Positions 13,601-25,040 of a stretch of 64,000 nt of DNA are shown piece by piece. This DNA is from a bacterium (GTDB lineage: Bacteria; Patescibacteriota; Gracilibacteria; Absconditabacterales; Absconditicoccaceae). The DNA is taken from the NCBI GenBank assembly GCA_020627925.1, contig JAHDFY010000004.1:85059-149058 (forward strand), in the 5' to 3' direction. Numbering within the stretch: position 1 is the stretch's first letter; every line of letters begins with the position of its first letter. The notes below the pieces were generated by a model. That model was not told the origin of the DNA. It did no database searches and worked only from the letters and a program-made list of their open reading frames with translations. A program made the translations under genes and the position numbers.

Positions 13601-14355
13601 AAATAGACATAATCTTTGATATTAGTGTCATCATCAAGAAATACTTTGAGTCTATACTCCCCTTCTTTACTAAATCTTGCTAAATCATTCAATGATACAT
13701 CACCATCATCAGAGTTTTTGAACGTATATGATGTACGATCTAAGTCATAATCAGATGTACTTGCAGTAAACCACGAACCTCCTGAAGTTTTTGTTTCTAC
13801 AGTGAAACGAACCTTATCACTAAAGTTTGTTACCGTGTCACCATCTTCTAATATTTCGATATCAACATCAATCCACTCATCAAGATCATATTCATTATCA
13901 TCAGCTTTCGCTTCAATCTCATCAACATCATCAGAATTTGTGTTACCGCCACTTACTTCATCAAGCGATGTATCCCAATCTTCGTCATCAACATCATAAA
14001 TAAAGGTTCCATTTTCTCCATTAAGCACCGCATCAATGATAAATTGACCATCGTTACGAGTATATCTAAATTCATCCTTACAATCTTGTCCTAGCCTTGT
14101 ATTGCTTGACGAATGTTTCATCTCACAATAAAGTGTCGGAGAACCACTTCTTTCGTAATTGGTTACTCTTACCTCAAATTCGAAATCATTGCTTCCTTCA
14201 TCAAGCGATGCACAAACCACACCGTCATCGTACTGCATACATACTTGTGAATCATATGCATATACAGAAGAAACTCCCAAACCAGTGAGTAACGATGTAG
14301 ATAGCAAACTAAAAGTGAGAATGGTAGCAAAAGCTTTTTTTATTCTCTTATTCAT
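10648..14355 (-). CDS. giant exported acidic repeat surface protein
   Basis: 1235 aa. A signal peptide (basic MNKRIKK, hydrophobic core, VYA cut near residue 35) is followed by a short Cys-containing region and eight modules each beginning like 'DNFxVxADDxxPDEDDRVYFDV' and ending with a DGEEIVYL-type strand, suggesting tandem beta-sandwich domains. Four central modules are almost identical and Ser-rich linkers separate them. Asp/Glu are very abundant, as in secreted cation-binding surface proteins. About 55 glycines use GGN and only one, near the C-terminus, uses TGA, unlike every neighbour. I chose ATG 14355; an in-frame TTG lies 18 bases upstream. Function is likely adhesion or surface coat, by inference. 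Confidence 0.85.
12050..13600 (-). repeat. 387-bp tandem repeats inside the acidic surface protein
   Basis: The marker GACCA(C/T)GA recurs at 12230, 12617, 13004 and 13391, exactly 387 bases (129 codons) apart, and the flanking sequence encoding SSSWSNITSS...NNSYY is nearly the same in each copy. This is four in-frame tandem units. Confidence 0.85.
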
Positions 14356-14470
14356 GAGCAAAAATGATAGCAATATAAAGTCATAATCATTCTACATTAT
14401 ATGCTTATAGTGATATATATGCAAAAAATCCTCCTCTTTTTTATTACACAAACAATAGCACAAAAAAAAA

Positions 14471-14506
14471 TAAGCAGACGCATTGACATTCTGCTTACTT
14501 TTTTGA
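14471..14506 (-). terminator. terminator after the Elp3-like gene
   Basis: Arms AAGCAGA and TCTGCTT flank an 11-base loop; on the minus strand the stem is followed by a long T run, just past the stop of the Elp3-like gene. Confidence 0.75.
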
Positions 14507-14521
14507 TTGTTTATTAAGAGA

Positions 14522-16387
14522 CTATGAAAGTGTTTTTACCATATATGTTCATTCTTCATGGTAACCAATTTTTTTGTAATATCATTTTACTCCTATTCCA
14601 CTAATAACAGATAATTTCGCATATCCCAATGACGCTGCTTGTCTCTCAGCAAATTGCATCAACTGTGAACCAAATCATTTGTGTTGAGCAGAAAATCTCC
14701 TAGTAGAAGCGTCTTTTGTATTAATACCTTTGAGTTGACCATACACATGCAATTCTCTAATCATTGCATATCACTGCCCTATTCCAGCAAAATCAACAAC
14801 CTTATCATCATCAGGAAGACACAACCTTACAAAACCATACAAATAACCTAACTCATCTTCAAAACTTACAAAATATTCCCATCAAATACTGCTTTTATAC
14901 TTTCTGACAGTAAGAATCGCAACTTGATCTTCAGGCTTTGGCGTGATAGACATTCAGTTTTCTTTTTTATATCTTTGCCTAATTTCCCTCGTTCTCGTAT
15001 CAAGAGAAACATACGTCCTAAACGATTCAGTATCTGGTTTATTTCCTATATAATACGTTTCAATGTGCTGCTCGTCATCATGAGATGCTTGCTGCGCAAA
15101 ATAGTCATCAATAGAGTCACAGTAGCGGTAATTTGCATACATTCTCTCATACAAAGCTTTTCCTTCATCTGACTGACGAAATTGGTCAAGTATTTCTTTG
15201 TGTGTCAACTGAGACAAATTAGTAACATTTGATCAAGCAACAATTTCGGTAGAAGGAATATCACGAATAAGTCTCTTAATACGTGTATACGGTGGTATAA
15301 TTTGCAAAAACGTATGCCTAATGAGCTTTTTGATCATCTCTGTGTCCAGAGGTTTATATTCACCGTTGCGATAAAGGTCATACAATTCTGTATTAGGAAT
15401 TACAGAGGTAGGATAAAATTTAATTTCGTCTGGTTTGAAGTATGGATCGCTATATATGTCTTCAAATGTTTTCACGTCTTTTTCGTATGTCGACTTGTAC
15501 AATCCAGGCATAAGATGCACACTAAATTTGAAACCATATTGCCTTAGTTTATGTACTGCTTCACGACAAGTTTGAATAGTATGCCCCCTTTTGTTCGCCT
15601 CGAGCACATCATCATCAGTAGATTGAATTCCCATTTCAAGCCTTGTTACTCATAGCTTTCTCCAAAATTGACAGTTTTTGTCATTCACATACTCTGGTCT
15701 TGTTTCTACCGTCAAACCAATAATTCTATTGTTACTTGTTTCATTGATAGTAAGAGACTCCTCGATAGTAGCTGGGACCTCTGGTGAAAAATCACTTTGA
15801 GCAGAATAGTGCGATGATTTTTTGTTGTTTTTGGTTAATTCGACAGTGTTGTAATACTCAGGAAATGTGTTGCACGCATCATAAAGACCTTTGACAAATT
15901 CTTCTTTGTAATCATCAGGATACACATCCCAAGTACCTCACAAGACAATCATTTCTATTTTGTCTGTTTGGTGTCCTGTCAGCGTCAAAGACAAAAGTCT
16001 ATTATATACTTGCTTGAGAGGGTCAAAGTTATTCATCAGCGCTCTCATTGCACCTGGTTCTGTATTGATATAACTTTTTGGCATCGTAAAATCATTAGGA
16101 CAGAAAATACATTTTCCCGGACACCAAAAAGGTTTAGTAAGCACCTGTACCGAAACGATTCACGACATAGATCTAATGGGTCTTTTTTTCATAACATTTT
16201 CTAGAGCGATATTTTTTTGGATAGCGCCAGATTTTACTAGTTCATGGTATGTGTGTAATAACTGCATATTCGAAGGAACACTACTCATTGCATGTTCGCG
16301 TGCATACTCCCTTTTTGCTTTCTTCAAAAAATCGAGAGTAAGCTCGTCAGTCGGTGTATTTGTTAAAGAAATTATAAATTCATTCAT
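14522..16387 (-). CDS. Elp3-like radical SAM / GNAT protein
   Basis: 621 aa. Radical-SAM iron-sulfur motif CPGKCIFCPND, then SYINTEPGAMRALMNNFDP and VLGGTWDVYP, all typical of Elp3. The C-terminal GNAT domain shows RELHVYG, AQHKGFGSQLMQFAE and SGIGVKGYYKKIGY. Elp3 homologues modify wobble uridine of tRNA through carboxymethyl transfer using acetyl-CoA; bacterial copies are uncommon but recurrent in CPR. No other Elongator subunits are present here, as expected in bacteria. Stands alone, ends in a terminator. Confidence 0.9.
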
Positions 16388-16534
16388 CACGTAAGTTGTC
16401 TAGTAATTAATAGTACCTATATCCTATTTTTTTTATATTGGTTTGCAAGCTATAGCACAAAAGGCATTTTTTGTACAAAAAAAAAACTTTCGTTACAATA
16501 AAAACAGAAAATTATTCATCAAATAAGAGATAAT

Positions 16535-18496
16535 ATGCAAATTAAAAATATTAAGATCTCCAATATTTTAAATTATGATTACGTCGAAAATCTCAATCAA
16601 GTCGATGGAATATCTTTTAATACGAAAGAAAAATGAGTGACCAATATTGTCATAGGTCCTAACTGATCAGGAAAAAGTAACTTGTTAGAAATAATTAATC
16701 AAATATACAAAGTAGGACTACAAAAAGATTATGTTTATGACAAAAATCTCAACAAAAAATTACAAGCAGAAATCAAAAGAGAAAAGATAGAAAAAGGACA
16801 CTACAACCAAAAAAAATACACCAAGCAGCTACAACAAGTAATTTGGGATTATGCCACCAAAACACAAAATTTAACAAAACATAAAGACTACAAAGAAAAA
16901 CCTTCCAAAGTAGTAATGACGATACTACTCCACAAAGGCGATTTTGATAATATGCGCTTTCTCAACAAAAACAGAAATGTCATCAATAAGCTCATCAAAA
17001 AATATAGCACTATTGATTTTCAATTTGGTGAAATAAATACAAAATTTCTTACGCTTGAAAATAAGCTAAATCTTTATTTTACTTTTGATGAAAAACAAGA
17101 AAAATTCTTTCTAAGAACAAAAAAATTTACCGATATTCAGCATTACATTCTCGACTATATACAGAACATAGAGTTGTTACAAATATGTATGCACCTATAC
17201 AACAAATACGAAAAAAAAGATGACAAACCATGATGGTATTCACTCAAAAACACTTTTGCAATTCTCTGACCCAATAGATCATATGGTCAGATAAAAAACA
17301 AAACCTATCATCCCAATATGTCATCATACGAGTTAAATAAAATAATCAAAGAACAGGACACAAAACGTAGGTCCGAATGGCCACTGTGATATTATTTATG
17401 CAAAAGAAAAATCAAAGAACTAACCTACTACAATACCAATTATCAAAATCAATTTATACAAAGCATCAACAATATTTTACAACCCTATTTTGGGTTTCAA
17501 TTAATCGTTCAATCATGACTAGATCGTAATATTAGGTTTTTCTTTTTGAGCAACCATGACCATCTTTATCATATTGATGAACTTAGCAGTGGTTTACAAT
17601 CAATAATTTTGATTGTTTTGGCAATGTTTTGACATGATCTGCATCATGGTTTATGCATCATTGACGAGCCAGAATTACACCTTCACCCACAACTGCAAAA
17701 ATCTCTTATTGAGGCTTTACATCATATACAAGAACAACTCAGCGTTCAATGTATCGTAGCAACGCACTCTCCTCTTTTTATTGATGAAAAGAATATTCAC
17801 AACGTCATTAGACTTTCTACAGAAAACAATGGAATAGCAATCAAAACCCCAAAAACAAACATTAGTCAAGACGAAGCAAACATGATACACATGCTCAAAT
17901 ATGAGCATATGACAAAAATATTTTTTGTACCTAAAATCATCATGGTTGAAGGAGAAACAGACGCTTATTTTCTCAACTATTACATCGACTATTTAGAAAA
18001 AAATAAACTGCTTCAAGCAGGAGAATTTGAAATACTTACCATTGGAGGAAAAGGCAGATTTAAAATCCGAAAAAAGTTCCTGACTAAATTTTGAATACAG
18101 AGTTATTACATCGGTGATTGGGATAATATACTAGACACCATTCCTGTCAAAAATATGAGAGAATACAAAAAACTAATGTACTCGGATCAAAACGAAGAAT
18201 ATCACCTAGAGCACAAAACACAATTCTACAAGATACTCATCAACATTATACATGACAAAGATCCCATTTTGTATGAAAGAATGAATCGTATGATCAAAAA
18301 ATATTACCAAGATCAAATTTATTTGTTCGCACAATGAGACTTAGAAACCTATCTTGGTTTACACAGAAAATGACTTGAAGAAACTATCAACTTTTGCAAC
18401 AAACACTTTGAAAAATGGCTACATGAAGAAGCCTTCTCTACCTATAGGCAAGAAATAAACAAAATACTCGGAATAATCTTTCAACAATCGCTTTAG
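16535..18496 (+). CDS. OLD-family AAA ATPase with TOPRIM nuclease domain
   Basis: 653 aa. The P-loop GPNGSGKSN (second Gly is TGA) lies near residue 44; a distal DELSSG signature, then the Walker B CIIDEPELHLHP and the VATHSP switch complete the ABC-type ATPase. The last third contains IIMVEGETDAYFL, the TOPRIM Glu motif, and an IGDWDN acidic motif. Overcoming-lysogenization-defect (OLD) nucleases of this layout act in phage defence or DNA repair. It is a single gene with its own terminator and no adjacent UvrD-like helicase, so it is an OLD class 1 type rather than Gabija. Confidence 0.85.
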
Positions 18497-18536
18497 CAAA
18501 CAAGCTAGCACCTATTGCATCGCACATACAAAAAAT

Positions 18537-18571
18537 TATACTGACTACTATCACATCAGTATAGTTTTTTT
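18537..18571 (+). terminator. terminator after the OLD-like gene
   Basis: Stem TATACTGA / TCAGTATA with an 11-base loop followed by seven T, 40 bases past the stop codon. Confidence 0.85.
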
Positions 18572-18587
18572 ACGTTAGAGAGAGACA

Positions 18588-19295
18588 ATGCCCGAAGAAT
18601 TTGGCTGATCTATAGAATCAGGTCCTAGTATATCCGCAAACACTGAATGAAATGAAGGTCTTCGTGAAGAAGATATTTCTCGTGTTGAACAACAAGCCAA
18701 AAAAGCAAAACAAATTGGATGATTTATTGCAACAAGCAGAAAAAACAACAGCATGATTGCTCAGTTTCTTACTATGTTGCTACAAGCGTTGACAAGTGAC
18801 TCTTTGCTCGTCAAATTTCATCGTGTGTTTTTTAGAATGAAAGATAAATCATGAAACGCACGTATCAGAAAAAACACCAACAATATGGTCATGGTTGGTA
18901 TTTTCATTCCTTTTTTTCAACAAGAAGCACATCAGTTAGGTCTCACTGCTTTTTTTAGCAATATATTTCAATTTGGCACACAAGTAACAATCAACTCATA
19001 TATCGCATTTCTCAAAAGACTATCATATCACCATCATGACAATGTGCCACTAGACAAAAAAGCGCTTATTGAATTAATCGTAGAAGCTATCGTATATTTT
19101 AATTTGCTTGATCAATCAACACTGACACAGCAAAAGCAAGAAGAATATACCTACATTCTTTATAAAGAATTATTTGAACAACATATTGCACCACCTGCAA
19201 TGTCTCCACAACAACAATTGCCTCACAATCATCACCATCATGGAAAACACGGACACCATTCTAATCCCTACCCTTCACCCAAAAACCAAGGATAA
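18588..19295 (+). CDS. unknown protein with His-rich C-terminus, paired with an ABC ATPase
   Basis: 235 aa; no family recognised. Start follows a purine-rich AGAGAGAGA ribosome-binding tract. The N-terminal 60 residues are polar, the middle is moderately hydrophobic (MVGIFIPFF; a possible peripheral or weak membrane segment), and the C-terminus contains a HNHHHHGKHGHH run that could bind metal. Its TAA is immediately followed by the ATG of the ABC ATP-binding gene, so the two are translationally coupled and probably work together. Confidence 0.7.
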
Positions 19296-20021
19296 ATGTT
19301 AGCGATCAACAATATTAGCTGCCAGGTAATGCATGGATTTCGACAAAAGAAAAAAACCATACTCTCCAATCTGAGCATAACAATAGCTCAAGGAGAAGTT
19401 TTTTGATTTTTGTGATCAAATGGTGCAGGTAAAACAACAACAATCAAGTGTATCCTGGGATTACTTCCTTTGCAAAAAGGACACATCACACGAAATCAAA
19501 AGCCAATTAATCAAAAAAATGTAACAAAGATATGATACGCTCCAGACCAAACGCGCTACTATCCTCACCTCACAGGGATACAAAACGTGCTAGCAATCTG
19601 ATATTATAGTTGAATAAAAAAAATTGACCTACACGATCAAGCTCGTCAATTAGGAAGCATGTTGTGACTAGATCTGTACAGCAACAACAAAGTAAAAAAT
19701 TACTCAGAATGAATGAAAAAGAAGTTAGGGCTAATTATTTCTTTGCTCAATGAGCCAGATCTAATTATCCGAGATGAACCAATGAATTGATTGGATCCAC
19801 TAGGAAGAATTGCCGTAAAAAAACTGATAAATAAACTACACAAAAAAAACAAAACAATTCTTTTTTCGACCCATATCCTCTCTGATGTAGAAGAAGTAGC
19901 AACTAGCTATGGCATTCTCCATCAATGAAAAATTTTGGCACGTGGCAATGTTTCTCAAATTAAAGAACCATTAGAAGACTTTTTCATCAAAACACTCCAA
20001 GAGCACCACACAATATTATAA
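19296..20021 (+). CDS. ABC transporter ATP-binding protein
   Basis: 241 aa. Walker A GFLGSNGAGKTT with both N-terminal glycines encoded by TGA, Q-loop YAPDQTRYYP, signature NYSEGMKKKLGL, and Walker B LII-x-DEPMNGLDP where x is CGA (Trp by the code used here, which keeps the hydrophobic strand), then the switch FSTHIL. Closest in style to ABC-2/CcmA type exporters. No clear permease is adjacent; the coupled upstream gene is the only candidate partner. Confidence 0.92.
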
Positions 20022-20039
20022 CACATTTATCAAAAAACG

Positions 20040-20071
20040 TTAACATACTTTCTCAAAAATAGACCTATAAT
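20040..20071 (+). promoter_or_regulatory. possible promoter of the 1386-aa gene
   Basis: A TTAACA box and a perfect TATAAT (20066-20071), 20 bases apart, lie in the only gap before the large gene. Spacing is longer than ideal. Confidence 0.35.
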
Positions 20072-20136
20072 TCGCCCTTCTAGATGCTTCTATGTAAAAT
20101 TTCAAATGAAACCTACATTTTAGCGCGAAAACGGTC

Positions 20137-23100
20137 ATGGAAATCAACAAAATCAAGATCCAGGATTATGAAAAAAACAAAGGATGACTCACGAGAAAAG
20201 AGGAACTTCCTATGTTTTCTGAGTCTTCACAAAGACAACAGTTTCACGAATTAATGATCAGACAACTCGATAACAAATCTACCGACTCATTGACTAATAA
20301 AATCAATAAGTTTTTTTCGCCAAAAACAAAGTTATACTACAAAAAAGAGACTAAAAGTTACGTATTAACTCATAATAACGAAGAAATTGCAGGATTTGCA
20401 AGTAGGGAAATATTGGAAGAATTCATAAAATTCTACGCAAGATACGAACTACAAATGCACAGAATTGATGTAGAAACACAAATTTTTGAATGAAGAGAAG
20501 TAGAATTACAAATCACCGAATACGAACTAGAACTAACTAATCTAAAAACAGAAACAGTGCAAGCCCACGCGAGTGTCACCAAAGAAATGTTCAAAAAACA
20601 TCTAGATAGAGCTCTTTCTCATATAGGACCTTTGAGAACACTCAATGTAAGAGAAACGCCAAACGAACGCCTAGAGTACAAAAAATTTCTTAGATTAATT
20701 AAAAATATTATTCAAGATATTAATCGTATAGAAAGTAGACTAGGTGCAAGAAATATTGTCAATGAACCTAAAATGCTCAATGATGCACAGAGGGAACTTG
20801 ATTTTTTGAGAAATCATCTTGCCGATCAAATGCATGATGCGCTTAATGACCCTGATGCACTTCATAGATTCATTGATAACATCCCCAAAGATTACTTAGC
20901 AAAACAAAGATTATACTCTGTTGAAGATTACAAGGAATGGTTTGGTAATTCGTTTGAACAAGACGCCAATGATGCAACAAGGGAAGGTATCGAGCACGGA
21001 TATAATATAGCAACAGCCTTAACAAATGGTCGTGATATGGACGAAAGAAATGCTTACATGAGATATGCAGAAGAAGTATGGGATCCAACAACAAGAACAT
21101 TTATAAGAGTAATCCCGGCAGCAGGTGCTGCAGGAGCTGCAGTTAGTGGAGCAACAACATGATGAAGCCAGTATCAATGCATACGCTACGATAGAAATGG
21201 AAACAAAATACCAGGAAAAACATATACAGACCAAAACTTTGCTACAGAATTTTTAAGGGATTTTCAACATGGAGGTCTTCTCAGAGCTGGAGGAAAAAGT
21301 GCAAAATATGGGCTTGAAAAACTACTGTGACGTAAACTAACACCTGGCCAAGAAAAAATTGCAGGACTAGCCACAATCCTTTGATGAGGGTATTTACTCT
21401 ATAAATTAGCCAAGGCATGATGGGAAGGACTTGAGAAACTATGAGGAAAATCAACACTTGGTAAACTATGAGCACTAGCAGCACTAGAAGCATGAACGTA
21501 TTTGCTGACACCAGGTTGACACACGATCACAGGGACATTGTTGGGAACATTCTTTGGAGGAAAAGGAGCAAAAGCAATTGTTGATATGGCCGAATATGTC
21601 GGTCTAACGAATCCAATAGAAATGGAGGCCGGACAAGCAAACCAACCATACAGAGTGTGTGATTGTTTTGGGGATCTCCAAGGAAAAGAATTAGCAAAAT
21701 ATTGTGTTGTTGCTCCTGATGGAAAAGTAACAATCGCATGGGACAAAGCAATACTCGCATATCCCGAGAAAGCTGATCGTATCAAAGCAATCAGAAATTC
21801 AGAAAACAAAGATATTATCCACAATTTTTTCACAAGATTGTGAACAACGCCGGATGAAATAGCTAATTCAGACAAAACTATTACCAAACTCACTATGGAG
21901 GTAATGGAAAGAGACAACAAAACAATCATCACTGCTCTAACCAACCATCACTTGCAACCAAAACAACCAGACGAACTGTGAAATTGGAAAAGAATTCTTG
22001 ACAGCTACGATGAATCAAAAACAATGGACGAAAACATTCGTGCATGGCAAAGAGAAGGTCTTTTGCAAGAAATCAAAGCAGAAATACCAAGAGAAGCAGA
22101 CTTAACAAGAGTCAGCAAACTTTTTTCAGGGATGACGCTCGCTGATATCAAACCATACATATGATCAGGAAATAGTGCAGACGAAATTGATATTACCAAA
22201 CTTGGAGAACTTCTTACATCAAAAGGGAAAAAAACACAGTTTGACAATTTTATCAATGAGGTAAAAGCACCCAACGCAGCGAATAGAATTCAATCTGTTT
22301 TTGATATTGTTGGGTTGAGCACTACTCCATCACCGTTTGATAATCCAACACTTAACGTACAAATGGTAGAAAAGTTCATTCTCGAATTCAAGCACAGAAA
22401 AATCAGAGAAAATGCTTATCTCAAATACGTAAGACAACAAGGACTTTCTATTGACCCAAGTCATATTGATAAAAAAACAGCATTTATCAATGATGCATCA
22501 ATCACAACAGAGCTACAAATGAGAGACAAACTCAATGAATATCTCAAAAATGGTTACTTCACCTTTGAGCATCGCAATATTGAATATCTTAAAGATCAAA
22601 ATACCATATCAAGTACTATCAAAACAAGGCTTGATTCACTATTTTATCTAAATGAGAAACAAAGAATCGTCATAGCTGCTATGGCCGAAAAACTAAATGC
22701 CAATTTTAGTCCACATATCGTAATTGATTTTGTGCAAGCAAACAATAATAAACTAAAATTAGTTTGTAAATGATCAAAAGAAAGAAAGGACAAAGATGGA
22801 AAAGACATAGGTAAAAACAATGTAGAACTCACGTTTGATCCTAATAATATGACAATTGATGAGTTTACTGACAGCACAGGAAAAAAAGTGTCATTCAAGG
22901 ACAGCGTTGCAAAAGACGGTGGACTAACAGGAATGATTCTTTGGTGAGTAAAATATGCAACAATCAAAGAAGCTTTTGAAGGTCAATCCACCATTGCAGG
23001 AAATACAGATGGGACTGCTGGACCATTCTCCGAAGAATTCTTTGGCGCAAACGCTCAATTCCATCAGGTATGATTTATGGAAAAATGGAGACAAAAATTA

Positions 23101-24297
23101 GTCGATCTATCATGGGGAGATCTTTTGCCATGAAATGATTTCATCTCTGTACTAACAGAATACTGGTGATCACTGGGAGGAACTTCATTAGGTGGAGACA
23201 GATACAAACATGTACCAATTATGAACACAGATAGTGGAATGGAGGCAACCATCCGTTTTTACAACTCAAGAATGGATGCTTCCGGAAACTCTATTTGGCA
23301 ATCGGGTCATGAAAGAACAGAACAACAAGAAGCGGATGAAACTGTTAGAAAAATAAGAGAAGAATGACTGATCGCTATGGGGTATGAGAAGACTGGTGAA
23401 GTTTTTTCTGCCATTGACGCTCAATTATCTACGATGGCTCCTGAATCTTGGAATAAATTCAAAAAATTCCTAGGAGATCTCAAAGATGCAGGTATCGAAG
23501 TAACAGGAACACTTGCATATGGAGCACTCGAATGGATCAAAATGTGAGCAGAAATCATTGTCCAAGCAGGAAAACTACTACTCAAAACCGGTTTATGAGC
23601 CGTAGAAGTCACAAAAGACTTTCTCAAAGAAGTAGGTGAAAAAATCAAAAATGGAGAAATAAGTCTCGTAGAAGTAGGTGGTTACATATTGATTGCAGGA
23701 GCAACTGTAGGAGGTATCGTTGCTCTGACATCTCTACTTGGTGGATCAAGTGTATGAGCTGCTGCTGCTGCCCCTTTCGTCTGATATGGAAGAATGTGAC
23801 GAAGAGGAAAAGTACTTGGATGACTGATCTTTATGGCTGGTGCTGGCGCTGTTGATCATTACCGAAACGAAGGTAAAATAAGACAATGGGTCACTGGTAA
23901 TGGAAACAGCACAGATACAGGAACAGACGATAATGAAGACTTGTCTGATGCAGTACGTAACGCGTTTGTGTGAGAAATCAACGGAATAGCTGCAGAAAAA
24001 AATAGTACCTACAGCGATATCAAAGATTTTGAAAAAACAATTAACGGACAAAGAGTAAACGTCTTTGATCAGCTCATGAAAGACCTTAAAAGATGAGCAA
24101 AAGATGGGTGGTTAACAGAAATTACCCATGATAAAACCAATAAAATATTAAAAATAAAAACAAATATTGATTGAGATGAAAAAGAAGCAAAATTACTAAT
24201 GTCTCCTCATGATTGATCTCGTACGTCGAACATATTAGAAATAAAGGATAGTTCATGAGTCAAAACAAATAGAAATTATCAATTTGTAACATTATAA
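20137..24297 (+). CDS. 1386-aa protein of unknown function
   Basis: One continuous frame once TGA is Gly (more than 25 TGA codons); the standard code breaks it into over ten pieces. The first 260 residues are charged and helix-prone (coiled-coil-like LELTNLKTET), followed by an Ala/Gly-rich hydrophobic patch near 325-345, long mixed helical regions, and near residues 1170-1240 two hydrophobic segments (GGYILIAGATVGGIVALTSLLGG and LIFMAGAGAVDHY). No catalytic motif or known domain is recognised and no signal peptide is obvious. It ends with a polar 130-residue tail. Preceded by its own possible promoter. Phylum-specific large protein is the best description. Confidence 0.7.
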
Positions 24298-24392
24298 TAA
24301 AATTCAGCTTTGCAATACGAACAATAATTTATAAAACAAAATAGTAATAGTATATAGCTATTGCTATTTTGAAAATAAAAAAGAAAAAAATT

Positions 24393-24974
24393 ATGAAGTA
24401 CATGTATGTAATTGCGGTATCTTTATTTGTTTTAGTATTACTCTATGCTGCTATACCAAAATCTAAAAAGCAGCCCCAAGAAATCAATGTAAAAAAAACA
24501 ATAATTACCTCAGATCAAACAAATTGGAGCATTCCTGAACTAGATGAAGACATAATTATCGTAGATAAAGAGGTTTTTGATGGAAACAATGTAAAACTAG
24601 GATATGTAGAAAGTACTATGTTCCATGATATCAAAAAAGACAAACAAGAAAGAAATATATTTTATGTAATCCTCCCATTTCCTGTAATAAGCAATCCAAA
24701 TTTAGCGAGCAAAGAAAAATTATGCAAACTGGTATATAGTAAATTACATGGAAATATGGGTGCTTTTTCATCTGTTATTGCTCCTAAATTATACAAAAAA
24801 ATTAAAAATTATTACCAATACAGTTTTGATGATTTAATTTTGCATTTTAAGTTTAAATCATCAATCGATCCATGGGAACCAAGTAAGAATTCACGAGTTT
24901 TGCCTGGATATAAAGAAAAAGAATACCTTATAAGTATTGGAAAAAATGGAAAAATAAAATCTCCTTTATGGTAA
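24393..24974 (+). CDS. membrane-anchored protein of unknown function
   Basis: 193 aa. A hydrophobic N-terminus (YVIAVSLFVLVLLYAAIP) followed by Lys/Gln-rich sequence indicates an uncleaved signal anchor; the remainder looks like a soluble extracytoplasmic domain. Contains no TGA codon. ATG 24393 chosen over an in-frame TTG 24 bases earlier. Follows the 1386-aa gene by 95 bases. Confidence 0.65.
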   Translation: MKYMYVIAVSLFVLVLLYAAIPKSKKQPQEINVKKTIITSDQTNWSIPELDEDIIIVDKEVFDGNNVKLGYVESTMFHDIKKDKQERNIFYVILPFPVISNPNLASKEKLCKLVYSKLHGNMGAFSSVIAPKLYKKIKNYYQYSFDDLILHFKFKSSIDPWEPSKNSRVLPGYKEKEYLISIGKNGKIKSPLW

Positions 24975-24987
24975 AAATTATAAAACC

Positions 24988-25022
24988 AAAAACCTCATTA
25001 TAGATTAATAATGAGGTTTTTT
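24988..25022. terminator. bidirectional terminator
   Basis: Stem AAACCTCATTA / TAATGAGGTTT followed by T on both strands, between the convergent 193-aa and 145-aa genes. Confidence 0.8.
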
Positions 25023-25040
25023 CATAATAATGATTGTCTA

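Noticed and set aside
12510..14288. Several ORFs inside the acidic repeat gene on both strands
   Set aside because: Shadows created by the biased repeat sequence; the minus-strand 1235-aa frame has signal peptide and domain structure.
10648..14355. Tandem repeats as a CRISPR array
   Set aside because: 387-base in-frame protein-coding units without spacers.
20137..24297. Cluster of short ORFs that looks like a decayed region
   Set aside because: All pieces are in one frame separated only by TGA; with TGA as Gly it is a single intact gene.
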